A stretch of 64,000 bases of DNA. It comes from Phaeobacter sp. A36a-5a (GTDB lineage: Bacteria > Pseudomonadota > Alphaproteobacteria > Rhodobacterales > Rhodobacteraceae). The stretch is from positions 1,054,001 to 1,118,000 of the forward strand of contig NZ_JBBLYU010000001.1 in the NCBI RefSeq assembly GCF_037911135.1, written 5' to 3'. The notes under the pieces are model-generated. The model did no database searches, was not told the origin of the DNA, and saw nothing but the letters and a program-made list of their open reading frames with translations. Of this stretch, positions 28,595 through 36,151 are shown piece by piece. The position numbers and the translations under genes were made by a program. The first letter of the stretch is position 1. Every line of letters begins with the position of its first letter.

Positions 28595-28633
28595 CCGGGC
28601 GCAGCTATTGCGCTGCCTCAACAATCCAGACTG

Positions 28634-28668
28634 GACCGCGCCGTATCTTCGGCGCGGTCTTTGTTTTT
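28634..28668 (+). terminator. Intrinsic terminator after 5'-nucleotidase
   Basis: GACCGCGCCG (28634-28643) and CGGCGCGGTC (28650-28659) form a perfect ten-pair stem with a six-base loop, followed by TTTGTTTTT. It lies 40 bases past the stop. Confidence 0.92.
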
Positions 28669-28694
28669 CCTGTCAGCTGCGGCATAACACCGTT

Positions 28695-29003
28695 ATGGAT
28701 CACCCCCTGATTGACCTTATCAACGCGCGTATCCAGAAGGCGGAGGCCGATGGCGCTTTTGACAACCTGTCAGGAGCGGGCAAACCGTTGCCACCGGTTG
28801 ACGACCCGGAGAATGCGCTGGTCAACCGATTGATCAAGGAGAGCGGCGGTGTGCCGGAGTTCGTCACGCTGTCGCGCACGCTTGCGGTTCTGCGCCAACA
28901 GCTTGCCGATACCGGCGACCGTTCAAAACGCCGTGATATCATGAAAGAAATGACAATGCTGGAAGCCCGCATCGACCTCGCGCGCAAGGCCTATGGTCGA
29001 TAA
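28695..29003 (+). CDS. DUF1992 (DnaJ-homologue C28-like) protein
   Basis: The 102-residue product matches the DUF1992 family: MDHPLIDLINARIQKAEADG, then FDNLSGAGKPLP and a helix-rich C-terminus (RRDIMKEMTMLEARIDLARK). The family is named after the conserved domain of the human DNAJC28 protein, but this and most bacterial members lack the J-domain. Function is unknown. No strong ribosome site is seen; the start is placed by family boundaries. It stands alone between the nucleotidase terminator and a convergent MarR gene. Confidence 0.8.
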   Translation: MDHPLIDLINARIQKAEADGAFDNLSGAGKPLPPVDDPENALVNRLIKESGGVPEFVTLSRTLAVLRQQLADTGDRSKRRDIMKEMTMLEARIDLARKAYGR

Positions 29004-29120
29004 CCAGCGTTGCACGCGATCTGGCTAGGGCGTTGACGGTGCTGTTCGGGTCCTGCGTCGGCAGCTTGTTATCCGCTACTCACCATATGGCTGCCGGGCC
29101 GTCTCCGGGCGATAGCGGGG

Positions 29121-29612
29121 TCAGAATTCCTTCTGCGAGCCTGTTTGCGCGCGGTGCGGAGCGCGGCGCAGCCGGTCGCCGATCTGGGTCGCCTTGGTCA
29201 ACAATGTGGTGATCTGAACCTGCTCCGCCGGGCTGAGGCCGGTCAGAATTTCGGACTGTAGCGCCTCGACAATCGGCATCGCTTTGTTCAGGAGCGACTG
29301 GCCAGCCTCCGTCAGGGTGACAACGCGCGCACGTCTATCTTCTGGAGAAATATCACGCCGGATCAGCCCCTTGGCCTCTAGCCGGTCGATCACTTTTCCA
29401 AGCGTTGCGCGGTCATAGGCAATGCGGGCCGCGATTGTTGCCTGATCAACACCGGGTTCGTGGGCCAGGGCGTCAATCGCGGCAAACTGTACCGGTGTCA
29501 GGTCGATGTCATTGCGCGCCATATGATCCGCAAACAGGGCAACAGAGATCTGGTGCAACCGCCGGATCAGATGACCGGGGAACTGCAAGGTATCTATCTG
29601 TGGCTCTGCCAT
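29121..29612 (-). CDS. MarR-family transcriptional regulator
   Basis: The 163-residue product shows the MarR winged helix at about 50-115, with recognition region IAARIAYDRATLGKVIDRLE and wing IRRDISPEDRRARVVTL. The dimerising helices flank it. It would sense a phenolic or oxidised ligand and repress. The start is at MAEPQIDT, with GGGAGG about 6 bases ahead. It is divergent from mnmH, and a TCAAA-N6-TTTGA inverted repeat lies in the shared gap. Whether it controls mnmH or only itself is unclear. Confidence 0.85.
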   Translation of the reverse strand: MAEPQIDTLQFPGHLIRRLHQISVALFADHMARNDIDLTPVQFAAIDALAHEPGVDQATIAARIAYDRATLGKVIDRLEAKGLIRRDISPEDRRARVVTLTEAGQSLLNKAMPIVEALQSEILTGLSPAEQVQITTLLTKATQIGDRLRRAPHRAQTGSQKEF

Positions 29613-29685
29613 GTCCTGCCTCCCGCTGGAAAAAGCATCCAGTTCACATCCGGGAACCGGCTGTGATCGGTTTATAGATAGAATT

Positions 29686-29728
29686 TCAAACGAATCTTTG
29701 ATCCATAATAAAATGTTTAAGGTATAAA
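29686..29728. promoter_or_regulatory. MarR-type operator and possible mnmH promoter
   Basis: TCAAA (29686-29690) and TTTGA (29697-29701) form a perfect inverted repeat with a six-base spacer in the AT-rich divergent gap. TTGATC (29698-29703) and TATAAA (29723-29728), 19 bases apart, could be the rightward promoter for mnmH and would be blocked by a bound repressor. The spacing is longer than ideal. Confidence 0.4.
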
Positions 29729-29775
29729 GGGAATGCGACTTTTCCTTGCGCGCGCGGCGCGGTAGATCATCAGAC

Positions 29776-30828
29776 ATGGCCCTTCGTTTTACATCGCTAT
29801 CCGAAATTCTCGATCAAGACTACGATTGTGTCATCGACGTGCGGAGTCCCGCCGAATTTGCTGAGGATCACTGGCCCGGGGCCATAAACCTGCCGGTTCT
29901 GGATAATGAAGAGCGCGCCGAAGTCGGCACGATATATGTCCAGCAAAGTCCGTTTCTGGCACGCAAGGTCGGTGCCGCGAAGGTGTTTCGCAATGCTGCC
30001 GACCATATTGAGCAACGGCTGAGCCATCATCCGGGATCCTGGCGCCCGCTGGTCTACTGTTGGCGCGGCGGGCAACGGTCCGGCAGTTTTACCTGGCTGT
30101 TGCAGCAGATTGGATGGCGGGCGGATGTGGTCGAGGGCGGCTACCAAAGTTACCGCAGACTGGTCCATAATTATCTCTATAAAGCCGCGTTGCCGCATCG
30201 TTTCGTAGCGCTGGATGGCTACACTGGCACCGCAAAAACCGATATCCTCCAGCGTGTTGGACTGCTTGGCGCACAGGTGCTGGACCTCGAGGGGCTGGCA
30301 CATCATCGTGGCTCGCTGCTGGGCGATCACCCAACCCCGCAGCCCAGCCAGAAGGCGTTTGAATCCGCATTGGCCGGTCAACTGGCACGGATGAACCCGA
30401 AACGCCCGGTGCTGGTGGAGGCGGAGTCGAGCAAGATCGGCGCACGGATCATCCCACCGCAGCTCTGGGCGGCCATGAAACAGGCTCCGCGGATCGAGAT
30501 CCACGCACCCGTGGCGGCGCGTTGTCGATACTTGCTGGCGGGTTATGATGATATTCTGTCAAACACGGAGATGCTGCGCGTGCGTCTCGATGGGTTGCGG
30601 GCACATCGCTCCAATGCGGTGGTCGATGGCTGGTTGCAGAGGATTGCCGAAGGCGACAAACCGGCGCTGACGGAGGCGCTCATCACGCAGCATTACGACC
30701 CCGCCTATGAGACTGCGCGCCGTGCCATCGGTGCCGATGTGATAACCACGCTGGGGGCAACCGACCTGCGGGGGCCAGATCTGGACCGGCTGGCCGCGGA
30801 TCTGCGTCTTGAGCTGGACCGGCTATAG
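29776..30828 (+). CDS. mnmH: tRNA 2-selenouridine synthase
   Basis: It replaces sulfur by selenium in the wobble 2-thiouridine of tRNAs for Lys, Glu and Gln, using selenophosphate. The 350 residues match SelU/MnmH (364 in E. coli). Residues 1-130 are a rhodanese domain with catalytic Cys95 (LVYCWRGGQRSGSF); residues 140-350 hold a P-loop-like domain (GYTGTAKT at 148-155). The gene is convergent with selD, which makes the selenophosphate; only 8 bases lie between the two stops. Older name selU. The ribosome site is weak. Confidence 0.93.
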   Translation: MALRFTSLSEILDQDYDCVIDVRSPAEFAEDHWPGAINLPVLDNEERAEVGTIYVQQSPFLARKVGAAKVFRNAADHIEQRLSHHPGSWRPLVYCWRGGQRSGSFTWLLQQIGWRADVVEGGYQSYRRLVHNYLYKAALPHRFVALDGYTGTAKTDILQRVGLLGAQVLDLEGLAHHRGSLLGDHPTPQPSQKAFESALAGQLARMNPKRPVLVEAESSKIGARIIPPQLWAAMKQAPRIEIHAPVAARCRYLLAGYDDILSNTEMLRVRLDGLRAHRSNAVVDGWLQRIAEGDKPALTEALITQHYDPAYETARRAIGADVITTLGATDLRGPDLDRLAADLRLELDRL

Positions 30829-30836
30829 CCGCGACT

Positions 30837-32999
30837 TCAGATCAGCGTGATCGCGCCCGCAGAGCCGGTGATATGGCCGATGATCGCGGCCTCAGCTGCG
30901 TATCTGCGGAGTACGGGTAAGAGCGCCTCGGCCTGATCGCGCGGCAGTGCGGCCAGCAGGCCACCGGCAGTCTGCGGATCGAACAGCAGGTCCTGTGGCC
31001 CGCCGGTGGTTATCTGCGGCAAAAGCGCGGCATTCTCTTCAAAGAGCGAGGACCTGACCCCGCGTGCTGTCAGTGCAGCGGCACCGGGCAGCGCAGGAAT
31101 TGCCCCGAGCTCCAGTTCAGCTCCAACAGCGGAGGCTTCGCAGATCCCCAGCAGATGGCCTAGCAGGCCAAATCCGGTCACATCGGTCATCGCGTGTGCG
31201 GCGTGCAGCAGCTCGGTGGTCTTGTCCTGCGACTGGCTCATCGACGTCAATGCCGCGGCGACCCAGGCGCCCTCGGCCTTTCCCACCATTTCCGCCGCCA
31301 TGATCACCCCGGTGCCCAGCGGTTTTGTCAGGATCAGGGCGTCACCCGGCTGTGCCCCGGCCAGGGTGATGGGCGCCGCGTCGCATAGTCCGGTCACGGT
31401 AAACCCTATGGTCAGCTCGTCTCCGACGGAGGTGTGGCCACCAACGATCTCGGCACCGGCTTTCCTCAGGATGTCACCGGCGGCAGACATGATTTCATCA
31501 AGGGTCCGGGCTTGAAGTTCCGCCGACAGTCGGGGCAGGATCAAGTTGGCGGTCGCGGCCTGCGGCTTGGCGCCCATCGCCCAGATATCGCCAAGCGCAT
31601 GGACCGCCGCGATACGGGCCATCACCACCGGGTCGGCGGTAAAGGCCCGCAGGTGATCTGTGCTGATCACCTGCCTTTGCCCGCCCGTTATCAGCAGCGC
31701 GGCGTCATCACCGGGAAGCGGGGCGATGTCCGTGCGCTGAGTATTCGGCTGCGATCGGAGCGTCGCCTTGAGCGTGTGCGCGCCAACCTTGGCACCGCAA
31801 CCTCCGCACATCGGTTTGTGGCCAAGCGCCTCTGGCAGATCATGGGTGTGTTCGGGGGGCAGCGCCGGCTGATCCATCTGCGGCAGATCTCGGAACTGCG
31901 CCATGAAGCCCTGATCGATGTGATCTTTCCAGCGCCAGATCCAACCGCCCGAAAAGGTCTGTCCAAAGCGTTCTCCAACAGCGGTTTTGCCGCCCATCGA
32001 GATCAGTTTCAGATAGTCTTTCTGCGGGCGGTAGCGGCGCAGCGGATCCCGCGTCAGGCTGGCGCGCAGATTATGATAGAGGATCGGCGCCTGACGCACC
32101 GCATAGACCCCGGCCTTCGGACGCGGGTCGGGGCTGAAATGAGCACAGTCGCCGGTAGCAAAGACGCCTTTGCGACTGGTCTGCAAATAGGCATCAACCG
32201 AGAGAAACCCGTCGTGCAGGTCCAGCCCGGTTCCGTTGAGCCAGGGGTAGGGACGTGCACCCGCAGCCCCGGTTGTGAAATCTGACCGGATTGCGCGGCC
32301 GTCCGCCAGCAACACATGAGTGGCCTCGATCTGGGCAATCTTCGCGTGTTCTATCACGGTGACGTCAAGACCGCGCAGCGCAGCGCGCAGTCGGGCGCTG
32401 GACTTGGTGCCGGTGTCAGTCAGGATTTCGCTGCGATCAATCAACGTGGCTTGCACCGTCCGGCCCCGGGCCCGCAGCGCATGGGCCATGGCGAGGATCA
32501 GCTCCACTCCGGCCACACCGCCACCGATCACCGCAACATGGGCGGCGCTGTCGCCGTGCAGATACGCGGCCCAGCTCTCCGCAAAACGGCCGAGTGGTTT
32601 TGCCGGGATCGCATGGTCATCAAATCCCGGCATATCGGGCATGGCAGAGGTGATGCCCAGGTTGATTGCGGCAATGTCATAGGCAATTGGGGGGCGGCCC
32701 GAGACATGGACCTCGCGTCTATCGGTGTCGATGTGATCAGCCGCCCCGAGCACCAATCGCGCCCCGGCAAAGCGTGCCAGCTTCACCAGATCAATATCCA
32801 ACGCCTCGCGCGCGTAAAGCCCGGCGACAAAGCCCGGCAACATGCCGGAGTAGGGGGCGGTCGGACCGGGGTTGATCACGGTCAGGCGCGCTCCGGCGAG
32901 GGGCCGCATACCCCATTTGCGCAGCACCAGCGCATGGGTGTGGCCGCCGCCGATCAATACCACGTCTTTGGTCAGGGGGAGGGGGGCTGCGTGCATCAT
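30837..32999 (-). CDS. selD: Selenide, water dikinase fused to an NDH-like flavoprotein
   Basis: The 720-residue product joins two enzymes. Residues 10-375 are an NADH-dehydrogenase-like FAD oxidoreductase, with dinucleotide motifs GGGHTH (17-22) and GGGVAG (159-164) and the FAD-closing ATGDCAHFSP (281-290). Residues 390-720 are SelD, which makes selenophosphate from selenide and ATP. The catalytic Cys401 and Lys404 lie in MCGGCGAKVG; the active site is Cys, not selenocysteine. The fusion is known from cyanobacteria and some proteobacteria; the flavoprotein may reduce selenium for SelD. With mnmH opposite, the selenouridine use is clear. No selA, selB or tRNA-Sec is seen here. Confidence 0.93.
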   Translation of the reverse strand: MMHAAPLPLTKDVVLIGGGHTHALVLRKWGMRPLAGARLTVINPGPTAPYSGMLPGFVAGLYAREALDIDLVKLARFAGARLVLGAADHIDTDRREVHVSGRPPIAYDIAAINLGITSAMPDMPGFDDHAIPAKPLGRFAESWAAYLHGDSAAHVAVIGGGVAGVELILAMAHALRARGRTVQATLIDRSEILTDTGTKSSARLRAALRGLDVTVIEHAKIAQIEATHVLLADGRAIRSDFTTGAAGARPYPWLNGTGLDLHDGFLSVDAYLQTSRKGVFATGDCAHFSPDPRPKAGVYAVRQAPILYHNLRASLTRDPLRRYRPQKDYLKLISMGGKTAVGERFGQTFSGGWIWRWKDHIDQGFMAQFRDLPQMDQPALPPEHTHDLPEALGHKPMCGGCGAKVGAHTLKATLRSQPNTQRTDIAPLPGDDAALLITGGQRQVISTDHLRAFTADPVVMARIAAVHALGDIWAMGAKPQAATANLILPRLSAELQARTLDEIMSAAGDILRKAGAEIVGGHTSVGDELTIGFTVTGLCDAAPITLAGAQPGDALILTKPLGTGVIMAAEMVGKAEGAWVAAALTSMSQSQDKTTELLHAAHAMTDVTGFGLLGHLLGICEASAVGAELELGAIPALPGAAALTARGVRSSLFEENAALLPQITTGGPQDLLFDPQTAGGLLAALPRDQAEALLPVLRRYAAEAAIIGHITGSAGAITLI

Positions 33000-33050
33000 C
33001 TATGTGTCACCGGGCTGGGCTGGCTCACCCGGACAGGCTCCGCCCCGGAT

Positions 33051-33077
33051 GAAAGACCCCCGCCGGACGGGCGGGGG
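33051..33077 (-). terminator. Probable terminator of the mrp operon
   Basis: CCCCCGCC (33057-33064) and GGCGGGGG (33070-33077) form an eight-pair stem with a five-base loop. On the minus strand the tail is TCTTTC, a weak T-run. It lies 11 bases past the mrpG stop and before selD, which is on the same strand. Confidence 0.6.
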
Positions 33078-33087
33078 CGCTGGGAGA

Positions 33088-33468
33088 TCAGACCTCTGGG
33101 CCGATCACTTCGTTTTCGGGCAGTTTATGCGTCGCCCATATCTTATCTTTACCTGCGTCTGGCAGGCTGTCTGGCGTGTCGTGCCGGTGGATGTGAACCT
33201 TGGCAATGAAATTTGCCGTGATCGGCGCCGTCAGGAACAGAAATAGCGTAATCATCAGCTCATGCACCGACAGGTGGTATTCGTAGACGGCGGCATGGGT
33301 CATCGAGGCCAGCAGCACACCGCCAACGCCCAGCGTCGTCGCCTTGGTGGGCGCGTGCAGCCGGGACATGCGGTCGTTGAGCTTCAACAGGCCAAATGAT
33401 CCCACGATACCGAAGATGCCGCCGATCACGAGAAATCCGGCGATCACGATGTCAAAGAACAGGTCCAT
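33088..33468 (-). CDS. mrpG: Na+/H+ antiporter subunit MrpG
   Basis: The 126-residue product has three hydrophobic helices (FDIVIAGFLVIGGIFGIVG, the ATTLGVGGVLLASM stretch and LMITLFLFLTAPITANFI) and the family motif RMSRLHAPTKATTLGVGG. It is the last subunit of the Mrp (Pha/Mnh) complex in the inner membrane, which exchanges Na or K for protons. The charged C-terminal tail is cytoplasmic. It starts 9 bases after mrpF and ends the operon. Names mnhG and phaG refer to the same subunit. Confidence 0.92.
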   Translation of the reverse strand: MDLFFDIVIAGFLVIGGIFGIVGSFGLLKLNDRMSRLHAPTKATTLGVGGVLLASMTHAAVYEYHLSVHELMITLFLFLTAPITANFIAKVHIHRHDTPDSLPDAGKDKIWATHKLPENEVIGPEV

Positions 33469-33477
33469 GATATCTCC

Positions 33478-33747
33478 TCACTCGATGATATTGCCGCGCA
33501 GGATGAAGCGCGCATAGGCCACTGTGGACACGAAGCCCAGCATGGCGATGATCATTGCCGCCTCAAAGAAGATCTCGGTTCCCAGCGCCAGCCCATAGAG
33601 CACCATCAGCGCGATGGCGTTGATGAACATCGTATCCAGCGCCAGGATCCGGTCGGCAACATCCTCGGCGGAGACAACTTTCCACAGGTTCATCAGCAGC
33701 GACAGCGCAAAGCAGACAAACGCAAAGATTGCAGCTGTTTCGATCAT
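33478..33747 (-). CDS. mrpF: Na+/H+ antiporter subunit MrpF
   Basis: The 89-residue product has three transmembrane helices: AAIFAFVCFALSLLMNLW at the N-terminus, then TMFINAIALMVLYGLALG, then IIAMLGFVSTVAYARFIL. The conserved acidic loop DVADRILALDTM lies between the first two. This matches MrpF, a small membrane subunit of the antiporter. The start overlaps the mrpE stop as ATGA. Small size and overlap are typical of the operon. Confidence 0.92.
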   Translation of the reverse strand: MIETAAIFAFVCFALSLLMNLWKVVSAEDVADRILALDTMFINAIALMVLYGLALGTEIFFEAAMIIAMLGFVSTVAYARFILRGNIIE

Positions 33748-34241
33748 TCGAAAATCTCCTTCAGGCGGCGTTCGTAGCGGTCCTTGATCTCGTCGCGCAC
33801 CGCTTCGGGGTCCGGCGCGTCAAGGCAGTGGACCAGCAGCGCATGACCTTCGGCTGAGAGATCGGCAGAGACGGTCCCCGGTGTCATGGTGATGGTCGCT
33901 GCCAGCACCGTGATCGCTTCGGGTGTGCGCAGGTCCAGCGGGATCGTCACCCAATTGGGGTGGCGGCTGGCATTGGATTTGAACAGGACGATCTTGGCCA
34001 CCACCAGATTGGCCACCACGATATCATAGAGTACGATGAGGATGTAGCCGACGATCTTCACTGGGCCTTTCATCTTCAGCTGTTGGGGCCAGTAGGGCTG
34101 TGTCAGGAAGGGGATCAAAACCCCGAGCATGAACCCGAACACCAGCGAGTTGAGCGACCAGCCATTCACCAGCAACAGCCAGGTTGCGGTCAGCACCAGT
34201 GTCAGGATCGGGTGTGGCAGTACGCGGCGCATCAGCTTCAT
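33744..34241 (-). CDS. mrpE: Na+/H+ antiporter subunit MrpE
   Basis: The 165-residue product has two or three N-terminal helices (LPHPILTLVLTATWLLLVNG and SLVFGFMLGVLIPF) and a cytoplasmic domain containing ITMTPGTVSADL and HCLDAPD, both MrpE hallmarks. The start MKLMRR lies one base after the mrpD stop (TGAAATG). A longer in-frame reading upstream is inside mrpD and rejected. It overlaps mrpF at its end. Confidence 0.92.
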   Translation of the reverse strand: MKLMRRVLPHPILTLVLTATWLLLVNGWSLNSLVFGFMLGVLIPFLTQPYWPQQLKMKGPVKIVGYILIVLYDIVVANLVVAKIVLFKSNASRHPNWVTIPLDLRTPEAITVLAATITMTPGTVSADLSAEGHALLVHCLDAPDPEAVRDEIKDRYERRLKEIFE

Positions 34242-34242
34242 T

Positions 34243-35799
34243 TCAAAGCCCCCCAAGGACGGTTTCGATGTAGGCGGTTGGGGTGAACAGCTGGGCCGCC
34301 GTGGCGTCGGCATAGCGGGTCATCGGCCCGGCAAAGAGGGTGAGCAGCACAATCGCCCCCATCAGCCCAAAGCAGACAACTAGCGGCAGGACCGGCGCCG
34401 CCGCTGGGGCTGCGGTGGGGTTGCCGTCGAGAAGATCCTCGTCACCTGCATCGGATGCGACCGTGCCGTCGGTTGCCTGCAGGCCATGGCTTTTCCAGAA
34501 GATCAGCGTGCCTGCACGAGCCAGACCAACGATGGTCACAAGCGAGCCGAGCAGAATGACCGCCCAGATCCACCAGACCAGGTCATGATCGCGCGCGGCG
34601 TCCATCACCAGCAGCTTACCGATGAAGCCGGAAACTGGTGGCATACCGGCCAGCGCGATAGCGGCGATAAAGAACATCACCGACAGCAAGCCGCTCTGCG
34701 GCATCAGACGAAGGGCGGCAATAGCACCGCCCTGACGTTCCATGACCTGATCGGCAATCAGGAACATCAGCGCCGTCGCCAGCGTCGAATGGACGATGTA
34801 GTAGAGAGCGGCTCCGGTTGCGGCAGGGGTGAACAGGGCAATGGAAATCAGCAGTGTCCCCATCGAGGTGATCGCCCCAAAGGCGACCAGTCGCCCGATC
34901 TCGCGCGAGCCGAGGACACCGATGGCGCCGACGACCAGCGTGACCATGGCGGCAGGCAGCAGCCAATCGCCGACCAGCCCTTCGGTGATCGCAACATCCG
35001 GGCCAAAGATCAGCGTGTAGACTCGCAGGATTGCATAGGCGCCGACCTTTGTCATGATCGCAAACAGCGCGGCCACCGGCAGCGGGGCATGGCTGTAGGA
35101 GGCGGGCAGCCAGAAATGCAGCGGCAGCACCGCAGCCTTGATCGCGAAGACCAGCAGCAGCATGACCGCACCAACGCGCAGCAGGGCGGTTTCCTCGCCC
35201 GACATCTCGGCCACGCGCACCGCCAGATCGGCCATGTTCAGCGTGCCGGTGACGGCGTAGATCGTGCCGAGCGCAAACAGGAACAGGGTCGAGCCCAGGA
35301 GGTTGTAGACCACATATTGCACGCCGGCCTGAAACCGCTTGGCGCCGCCTGCGTGGATCATCAACCCGTAGGAGGCAATCAGCAGCACTTCGAAGAACAC
35401 GAACAGGTTGAAGGCATCGCCCGTCATGAAGGCGCCGAGAATGCCCATGATCTGGAACTGGAACAGCGCGTGGAAATTGGCGCCGCGAGAATCCCAGCCG
35501 GTGCCAATCGCGTAGAGCACGACAGCCAGCGCCAGAACCGATGTCAGGACGATCATCATTGCCGACAGGCGATCCAGCACCAGCACGATGCCAAAAGGCG
35601 CAGGCCAGTCACCCAGCTCATAGACCTGCACGGTGCCGTCGGCGGCCTGCGCTGCCAGCGCCAGGGTCAGGCAGAGCACCAGCAGGCTGCTGGCGACCGA
35701 GAAGATCCGTTGCAGGTCCAGATGGTAGCGCAGGACCATGATAATAAAGGGCGCGACGATTGCCGGCAGGACAATCGGCGCAATCACGAGGTGGTTCAT
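34243..35799 (-). CDS. mrpD: Na+/H+ antiporter subunit MrpD
   Basis: The 518-residue membrane protein has about 14 helices and is homologous to the proton-pumping NuoL/M/N subunits of complex I. Key parts include FFEVLLIASYGLMIHAGG with the conserved Glu, KAAVLPLHFWLPASYSHAP with Lys and His, and MPPVSGFIGKLLVMDAA. It forms a proton half-channel of the Mrp antiporter. The start overlaps mrpC as ATGA. Residues about 430-465 are a soluble insert (TVASDAGDEDLLDGNPTAAP) rich in Asp and Ala. Confidence 0.94.
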   Translation of the reverse strand: MNHLVIAPIVLPAIVAPFIIMVLRYHLDLQRIFSVASSLLVLCLTLALAAQAADGTVQVYELGDWPAPFGIVLVLDRLSAMMIVLTSVLALAVVLYAIGTGWDSRGANFHALFQFQIMGILGAFMTGDAFNLFVFFEVLLIASYGLMIHAGGAKRFQAGVQYVVYNLLGSTLFLFALGTIYAVTGTLNMADLAVRVAEMSGEETALLRVGAVMLLLVFAIKAAVLPLHFWLPASYSHAPLPVAALFAIMTKVGAYAILRVYTLIFGPDVAITEGLVGDWLLPAAMVTLVVGAIGVLGSREIGRLVAFGAITSMGTLLISIALFTPAATGAALYYIVHSTLATALMFLIADQVMERQGGAIAALRLMPQSGLLSVMFFIAAIALAGMPPVSGFIGKLLVMDAARDHDLVWWIWAVILLGSLVTIVGLARAGTLIFWKSHGLQATDGTVASDAGDEDLLDGNPTAAPAAAPVLPLVVCFGLMGAIVLLTLFAGPMTRYADATAAQLFTPTAYIETVLGGL

Positions 35800-36149
35800 G
35801 CGTCATCTCCAACTTTGGCATCATCATCGCTGAGATTGATCCGGTCATCCTGCGACGACAGATAGGCCCCCAGCGCAATCATCACCACAACGGCCGTCAT
35901 GCCAAAGGAGATTACGATCGCCGTCAGCACCAGAGCCTGCGGCAGCGGGTCGGTATAGGGGACCTCTTCGTATTTATTGAGGATCGCAGGGGCGTTGGTC
36001 ATCAAGCGGCCAGTGGCAAACAGGAACACGTTCACCGCATAGGAGATCAGTGACAGCCCGAGGATGACGGGAAAGCTGCGTCGGCGCAGGATCAGGTAGA
36101 TGCCGGCCGCGGTCAGGACGCCCACGGCCGAAGCGACTAGAATTTCCAT
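35796..36149 (-). CDS. mrpC: Na+/H+ antiporter subunit MrpC
   Basis: The 117-residue product has three transmembrane helices and is homologous to NuoK. The conserved region VILGLSLISYAVNVFLFATG and the PLPQALVLTAIVISFGMTAV segment are visible. It begins two bases after the mrpA/B stop and overlaps mrpD by 4 bases. The C-terminal acidic tail (NLSDDDAKVGDDA) is cytoplasmic. Confidence 0.93.
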   Translation of the reverse strand: MEILVASAVGVLTAAGIYLILRRRSFPVILGLSLISYAVNVFLFATGRLMTNAPAILNKYEEVPYTDPLPQALVLTAIVISFGMTAVVVMIALGAYLSSQDDRINLSDDDAKVGDDA

Positions 36150-36151
36150 AG

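Noticed and set aside
30837-32999. Selenocysteine readthrough in selD
   Set aside because: The active-site position is Cys401 and there is no in-frame TGA.
34486-35865. A 459-codon plus-strand frame rich in Gln, His, Arg and Asp
   Set aside because: It is the complement of the membrane protein genes mrpD and mrpC; hydrophobic helices read backward give this composition.
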